Assembly: GCA_932521035.1 (NCBI GenBank)
Contig: OW051493.1
Coordinates: forward strand, 8,060,001-8,124,000
Length of the DNA stretch: 64,000 nucleotides
Source of the DNA: Oscheius dolichura
Taxonomy: Eukaryota; Nematoda; Chromadorea; Rhabditida; Rhabditidae
Direction: 5' to 3'
Of this stretch, positions 59,201-64,000 are shown one piece after another. Made by a program: the position numbers and the translations under genes. The number at the start of each line of letters is the position of its first letter. Positions within the stretch are counted from its first letter, which is position 1. A model generated the notes under the pieces. The model was not told where the DNA came from and did not search any database. It saw only the letters and a program-made list of their open reading frames with translations.

Positions 59201-61782
59201 GAACCGTCTTTGTTTGTTGCGTTTCGTTGCGGCCAACAAAACCCCACGAGATTTTACGAATTCGATCGATTTCCTTGCTGCTTCTACATTGTTCTGGCTA
59301 CAATTAATTATGACTTATTTAGATCTTTCTGCTTTCCACGGTAATATCTTCTTCATCTCAAGCACGTATCCCGAATATGGCAAAAAATTTCCTGAATTGA
59401 TAACGAGTAGCTTACTACCTACATCCCATCCCAAGCATTGTAATTTCTTACATATTGGAGGGGAAGGCTTTTTAAATAACAGTGACCCAAATAAGGTAAG
59501 CAATTTACCATATAATTAATATAGAGACAATTCAGGCGCATATAAAAGCAGCACCTGATGCTGGTGACGCTGTCACAAATGAATTTGGAATAAAAAGCCA
59601 GCAAATTATCACTAGCTTTTTTTTAAAGGACTATAATGGCTTCATCGAGATGAATGAGATCAAGCTACCGGAATACCTTCCCGGCAATCTTAAAGAAATT
59701 TCACAATATCCCTGGTATGAGATGATCTTTGTTGCTTGGAAAAACAACATGCCAATCCATACGAACGTGGTGGAATATTTATACCTGATCCATATGTTCT
59801 TATTTACACTGGAAATGTTATATCGGCCTGCTCTTCCTGCCTCCATGGCCGCCGCCGCCTTCTCTAATTGTACTTTATGGGAGAAGATCTACAAGAAATG
59901 TAAAAGTCTCTTCAATCTCAAGGCCAATTCAACTGACATCGGAATTGTCTACATCGATGTGACGCTGCGGTTCTTTTACAAGAAGATGGAAAACCCCGAA
60001 TGGTTCAAAGATATGCGCGAGATGATGGGTCCCGAAAATCAGCAGCTAATGGATAAGAGGAAGGATACGGCAGCTGCCATGAGAGCCAAGATTGAGTGGA
60101 TGGAACAGGCGGATAAAGAATATGGTACAATAAGGGATGGACTAAAGTATACATGGAAGAAGAAGTGCCAACAATGTGGAAAAGAGCATAATTTTACGGA
60201 GAAGATTCAAAAAACTGTGACAGAACCAGAAGCGCACTACATGGCCCGTTTTAAGAAATACTGTATACCTGATGATAAGAAGGATTCATACAATTCGATC
60301 TTCCTCTCTTCGTATAAGGCAGAGTTGATAAGGTTCCGAGATGGCGTCATGACTACCAAGGGCTGTTTTGTGGCATTGATAGAAATCTCAAAATGCTTTC
60401 TTCGGCCAATGTTTGAGCTTCGACGACTATTTGTAGAGGGCCGGGAGAAAGGCAGGCCACTTGTTTTTGTTTCTTTTAACAGCTGCCTCCTTTTTAGCAT
60501 TTGATCCGACTCCCATCGACTTTGATCTGTACCTTACTCTGCCCGAGTACCCAATGCTTGCGGATCGATTGGTCAGAGCTTTGCACAGGAAGAAGCTGGA
60601 AATTTCGAAAGAATTGGAGTCACTCGAAGCAGAAGAAAAGGAACAATTGGCTAATGCTGAAAACTGTATTGATGCGGAAAAGAAAACCCAGTTGAAAAGG
60701 GCTGCTCAAAAAGTTAGAGTAGACATTAACCGACGGAGATTTGTCTGCCTTCTGCACATTGGAACGCCATTTTTAAAATTGGAATACTTACAGCAAGCTT
60801 TTGATGAGGTAGGCGGATACTACCGGAAATTTACTTGCTTTTTTAGATTTCATCGATGGAGTTTTGTATGGGAACAAGCCAGAAGGCGGCCAAGTGTGGT
60901 GACGAAGTGTATAAAGTGGATGAAGTCTCGCAACAATTGAAACTTCGCTATGTTATCGAGAAAACGAAATATGGAGCTGATAGTGAGCTGACGGAAATTG
61001 AACTGGCCTCCTGTGTTCGAAACGGCATCAAGAAAGCTTCAGAGATCAACTGGTATGCGCTGGTCTTTTTCGCTCTAGGACACGGCGTCATCATTCATAC
61101 GGACGTCCCCGAATACTATCAAATGATCCGGATGGTGAAATTTGCCTTGGAAGTGATGCTTCGACATACGGGAAAGAAGTACAATAAGTCGAATGAAGAT
61201 CTCTGGGAAGAGGTCTACTCCAAGTGTAAGGCTGAATACAATCCGGATGATAAGCCCATCGATGCCTGGTTCCTGTGGCTATCTGTGACGATGGATTTGT
61301 TCATGGTGAAAGTGGGCAGGATCGGCTGTGATGGGGATTTGGATGCGATGGTGAAGAAGTTGGATACCGTAACCTTGAAAGAACTTAAAGATCGGAGGGA
61401 CAATTTGGACAAGATAAGGGAGAGTATGGTAACTGCTTTGAGCATGAACGGGCCGGGTGAAGTCGATCCGAAGACGAAGAAGACAACATGGACTGATGAG
61501 AAGGGCAACAAATTTGAAGAAGTCATGAAGGATAATATTGGCAAGCCCGGCGGTCCCAACTTTGAGCGATGTATGAATGTGGATCCAAAGGTGTCTATGG
61601 AACTGGTTAAAACAGTAAAGCAGAAGCTAAATCCGAAAATGAACGACACTGCAGATGAGGGAGGATCAACAATGACGGCTGCTTCAACTGCTGACAAGAA
61701 GAAGGGAGGAGACACGCCGGTTGCAAAGACGGCTATATCCAAGCAGAAGTCAGTTATGAAGACGCAGGAAACGGAAAAGTAG
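56236..61782 (+). CDS. Receptor L-domain membrane protein with a duplicated intracellular domain
   Basis: ATG 56236 opens a signal peptide (MKCWWLRVFWSAVAFSVFLA). The extracellular part contains several L-domain-like beta-helix segments with spaced cysteines (FVDWKDCTPQSDLG, GGCLRLVEVDTSQGQI, ILLPKLNSLTKITVLNNPQL, LEIVRGSLMIDGTNHI, NNAQLKSLKMPKL). A transmembrane helix follows (MWIWIGSGVVLGIPAVVTFI, about 58600) with a CYREKCCFCCKKKKK stop-transfer. The cytoplasmic part of several hundred residues holds two similar units: LHIGGEGFL...WEKIYKKCKSLFN (59440-59990) and LHIGTPFLK...WEEVYSKCKAEYN (60750-61330). It ends KQKSVMKTQETEK at TAG 61780; AATAAA lies at 61840. All joins found are in phase. 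Introns 58537-58577 and 60452-60497 begin with GC. The L domain resembles those of insulin/EGF receptors and nematode IRLD proteins, but no kinase domain is present. Confidence 0.8.
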
Positions 61783-62096
61783 CAACCTATCTGCATACGA
61801 TAAACATTTCTAAAAATCTTTCGTAATACAGGATCAGAGAATAAAGTTATACAAGCCGCAAACTGTCTATGTTTTCTGTTGATTTCGTGACTATTATGTT
61901 CAGGACCGTTATCATTCTTTTTAATTCAACATGACACTGACCTCATCCACCATCGGACAGTCTCCTTCCACTGTCAGACCGTTTTTTAGTACCATGAGAA
62001 AACCCTCCCCAAAGTAGTACCAGGCTAAAACCCTCTCCAAAGTATTTTTTTTGTTCAGCGTGGCGGGCTGTGTCTTTTGTCACAAAAGAATATCGT

Positions 62097-62160
62097 CGAT
62101 TGAATGCAGCTGCAGCAGTTCAAAATGAAAAATTCAGTCTGTGGTGGATATGATTTCAAA
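62097..62160 (+). pseudogene. Kelch blade-4 fragment
   Basis: RLNAAAAVQNEKF followed, after a one-base shift, by VCGGYDFKG matches blade 4 of the TRPA-Kelch gene (RAYAAAAVHNGKFFVCGGYD). It lies on the opposite strand to the neighbouring TRPA gene and next to a 28-bp repeat shared with 13.99 kb. The rest of 61783-62705 holds no gene. Confidence 0.75.
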
Positions 62161-62705
62161 GGTTTTGTGGTTGAGGGAGGCGGCTGAAACTAAATAAGCT
62201 TTTGTGATATGCGAGTAGCTGGCTTTGTATAAACCTGTAACATATTGTTCACCATAATTTTCTGATGTGGATATCAGTGCAAAAAGGTTGACGAGTTAGT
62301 GAGCCAACAAATTGGCCCCAACGAGATATTCTCCAGTTATTAGCTTTGACAAGTTTTCACAATGGTAAGTTTTTACTTCTAGGAGGGTTGGTAAACGATC
62401 AGAGGAAGATTTCGAGCAGCCAGTAGGGCCCTGAAAACTTCCGGGTATCTCCCTTTGTTAAAACATTTACTCAGCGACTTCTTCCATTCAAATTACACAC
62501 AGATCCTTTTTATTCATTGTTAGGGCACAGATGACATACAGTAGGACAAGAAGAATACAATTACAATGGCATTGGTAGAGAGAAATGATTAGTCCCCGTT
62601 GTTTCTTCTAGATTTCATCGTGGTCTATTATATGGCGAATGTGACCACACCTTGAAAAGGATTATTTCTTCAAAAAAGGATATCAATAAAAGTGATGCAT
62701 TTGCT

Positions 62706-64000
62706 TTATGCAACTGCTGGAGGTAATCTATCCAAAATTTTCTTCGTTCGCTGGTCTATTTCTTCTCCAATTCTCGTTTTGAATTCCCTGTTACTGATGT
62801 CCATTTCTTTCATGACGTCCATCAAGTCTCTGTTCCGTTTATCCAATTGAAAGATGATTTCCTTCATAAGATCCACGGTTTTTGTCATTTCTTCCCGTTC
62901 TTCTTGTCTCTTCTTCTCGAATTCCTCCCGCATTCGAATAATATTATCGTTCATTTCCTAGAGGCAATTACAGGAACCTTCCGACTCCCACCTTTATTTC
63001 AGAGACAGTTTCCTCCGTTTCGTCCTTTGCTGCTCGCAATTTTAGACGAGTAAACAACCAGTTGACACAGCAGTTTTGTGATAATTGACGAAGTTTATTC
63101 AACAAAGTGTCGCTTTCCCTTCTCGATTCTTGTGGAGCTCGCTCCACTCCTCTTATAAGCAATTCACCTTCCTAAAGCAGTGATTTATCTCAATTTTTCT
63201 GTGATTATGCCTTTCTAATTGAATCTTTTTTCCCACTTTCTATGTCATTTCCTGGTTTTTGGTCTCGGCTACACCTGAAATCTGAGTGTTATCAGCTCCT
63301 CCCAATATACCAACCGTATCCAACCATAAACATTTTCCGCTATCCTCCAAAATATTTCCAAATCGGCTATCAATTCTGCCTAAACTTGACGCTTTTCCGT
63401 TTTTCTTGTCTGATTCACCTGTTTGCTAAGACGTCGCCCCTTTGAAGCGTCCATTATTTTACCGATATCGTCGACAGCCAAACCAACCAGAAGGTTCAGT
63501 AGAAGAATATGCAGACAGATACAGAAGACAAAAAAGACGTAATAAGCCACGATACTGGGATATTTGACTGCATCAAGAAGCGCCATATTTTGATGGCTCA
63601 TTCCAATAAGAGGAGCAGCCGTCGACGCGTAAGAGGTCGCAGCAGGGCTCCTAGAACTCGGCTCTTCCGTAAAATTGAAGGAGGTCGCCTGAAAGGCTAG
63701 AGGACTGGTAGCCATACCATCCGATTTAAGAGCATCTGAACTTGAAGACTGAACTTGAGAACTGAAATAAGTTGAGTTCGTTCTCCCAGTTGGCCTACGG
63801 TAATGATGGACATTCTTCGCGGGAAGGAAAGAATAATCCGTCGAAATCAAATTCGCCAGTCATCATTGCCAACGTTTTGCCAGCAACTGAATGGAAGCTT
63901 TGGAATGGCTCCTGAAAAGAAAACGAATCTCGCCGTCTCATTTCTCTTACCGCTTTATGGAACAAAGTATAAAAGGCCGTACTGAAGCAGAGAAGAAACA
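62706..64000 (-). CDS. TRPA-type cation channel, C-terminal part (5' end beyond the window)
   Basis: Exons from the right edge read AFYTLFHKA, then the pore region EPFQSFHSVAGKTLAMMTGE, a long serine-rich extracellular loop, and S6 CLHILLLNLLVGLAVDDIGK (about 63500). The TRP-like segment AELIADLEIFWRIAENVYG, a tail with LLIRGVERAPQESRRES, and a coiled coil (EEMTKTVDLMKEIIFQLDKR) follow, ending LDRLPPAVA at TAA 62706. Introns include one of 37 nt. The coiled coil matches that of the first TRPA gene (QEMTKTMDLMQEVMFQLDKR), but the frame stops where the Kelch propeller would begin (IDQRTKKILDRL against VDKRT-ILIIGG). These channels are non-selective cation channels gated by heat, cold or irritants in other animals. 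Confidence 0.85.

Noticed and set aside
59070-59520. Idea that the receptor ends after its TM domain and a second gene starts at about 59160
   Set aside because: The intron from 59062 to about 59141 joins both sides in phase with no stop codon between, and no promoter or better start is visible; kept as one gene.

Overview
This window reads as nematode genomic DNA. The introns are mostly 37-60 nt with T-rich 3' ends finishing in TTTCAG or TTTTAG, and genes consist of many short exons. The protein families are typical of nematodes: an EGF/insulin-receptor L-domain protein, a CHK/DUF1679 choline-kinase-like protein, an OAC/NRF-6-type acyltransferase, F-box proteins, paired secreted S1 proteases and TRPA channels. 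No species can be assigned. Most entries below are multi-exon genes I assembled by matching splice-site phase by eye; each listed span includes introns.

Left end (0.5-8.4 kb, +): a TRPA-type channel gene whose coiled-coil C-terminus splices in frame into a six-bladed Kelch propeller. A 751-bp transposon with perfect 8-bp target duplications sits inside one exon, and a 2.46-kb repeat-filled intron divides the propeller. From 8.5 to 11.6 kb the DNA is a dump of Kelch debris, tRNA-like remnants, palindromes and a TTAA-flanked MITE. A complete pseudokinase gene (-) lies at 11.7-13.1 kb.

Middle left (14-26.9 kb): two paralogous secreted trypsin-like proteases (-), an F-box gene (+), a CHK kinase-like gene (-), a small secreted cysteine-rich protein with a beta/gamma-crystallin-like stretch (-), and a polyadenylated-type linker histone H1 with two introns (+). 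Middle (27.8-41.4 kb): an F-box gene with a broken tandem copy, a MITE-truncated coiled-coil/Kelch pseudogene (-), an OAC acyltransferase (+), and a P4-ATPase flippase gene (+) that carries an in-frame stop and a frameshift and is bracketed by an inverted duplication of one of its own intron/exon junctions.

Right part (41.4-64 kb): a mostly gene-free stretch, an intact protein kinase (-), 4 kb of G+C-rich non-coding DNA, a single-pass membrane protein with a Pro/Gln-rich tail (+), and a large L-domain receptor (+) whose cytoplasmic part contains two copies of an unrecognised domain. At the right edge a second TRPA gene (-) faces inward; it has the same coiled coil but no Kelch domain, and a Kelch fragment lies just beyond its end.

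The strongest candidate for something new is the TRPA-coiled-coil-Kelch protein. The frame, intron phase, a Kelch-less paralogue and a stand-alone coiled-coil/Kelch relic with the same intron position together suggest that a Kelch module was fused to an ion channel. Secondary points of interest are the exon-inserted transposon that could be spliced as a GC-AG intron, several other GC-AG introns, the duplicated intracellular domain of the receptor, and the inverted duplication around the flippase gene.
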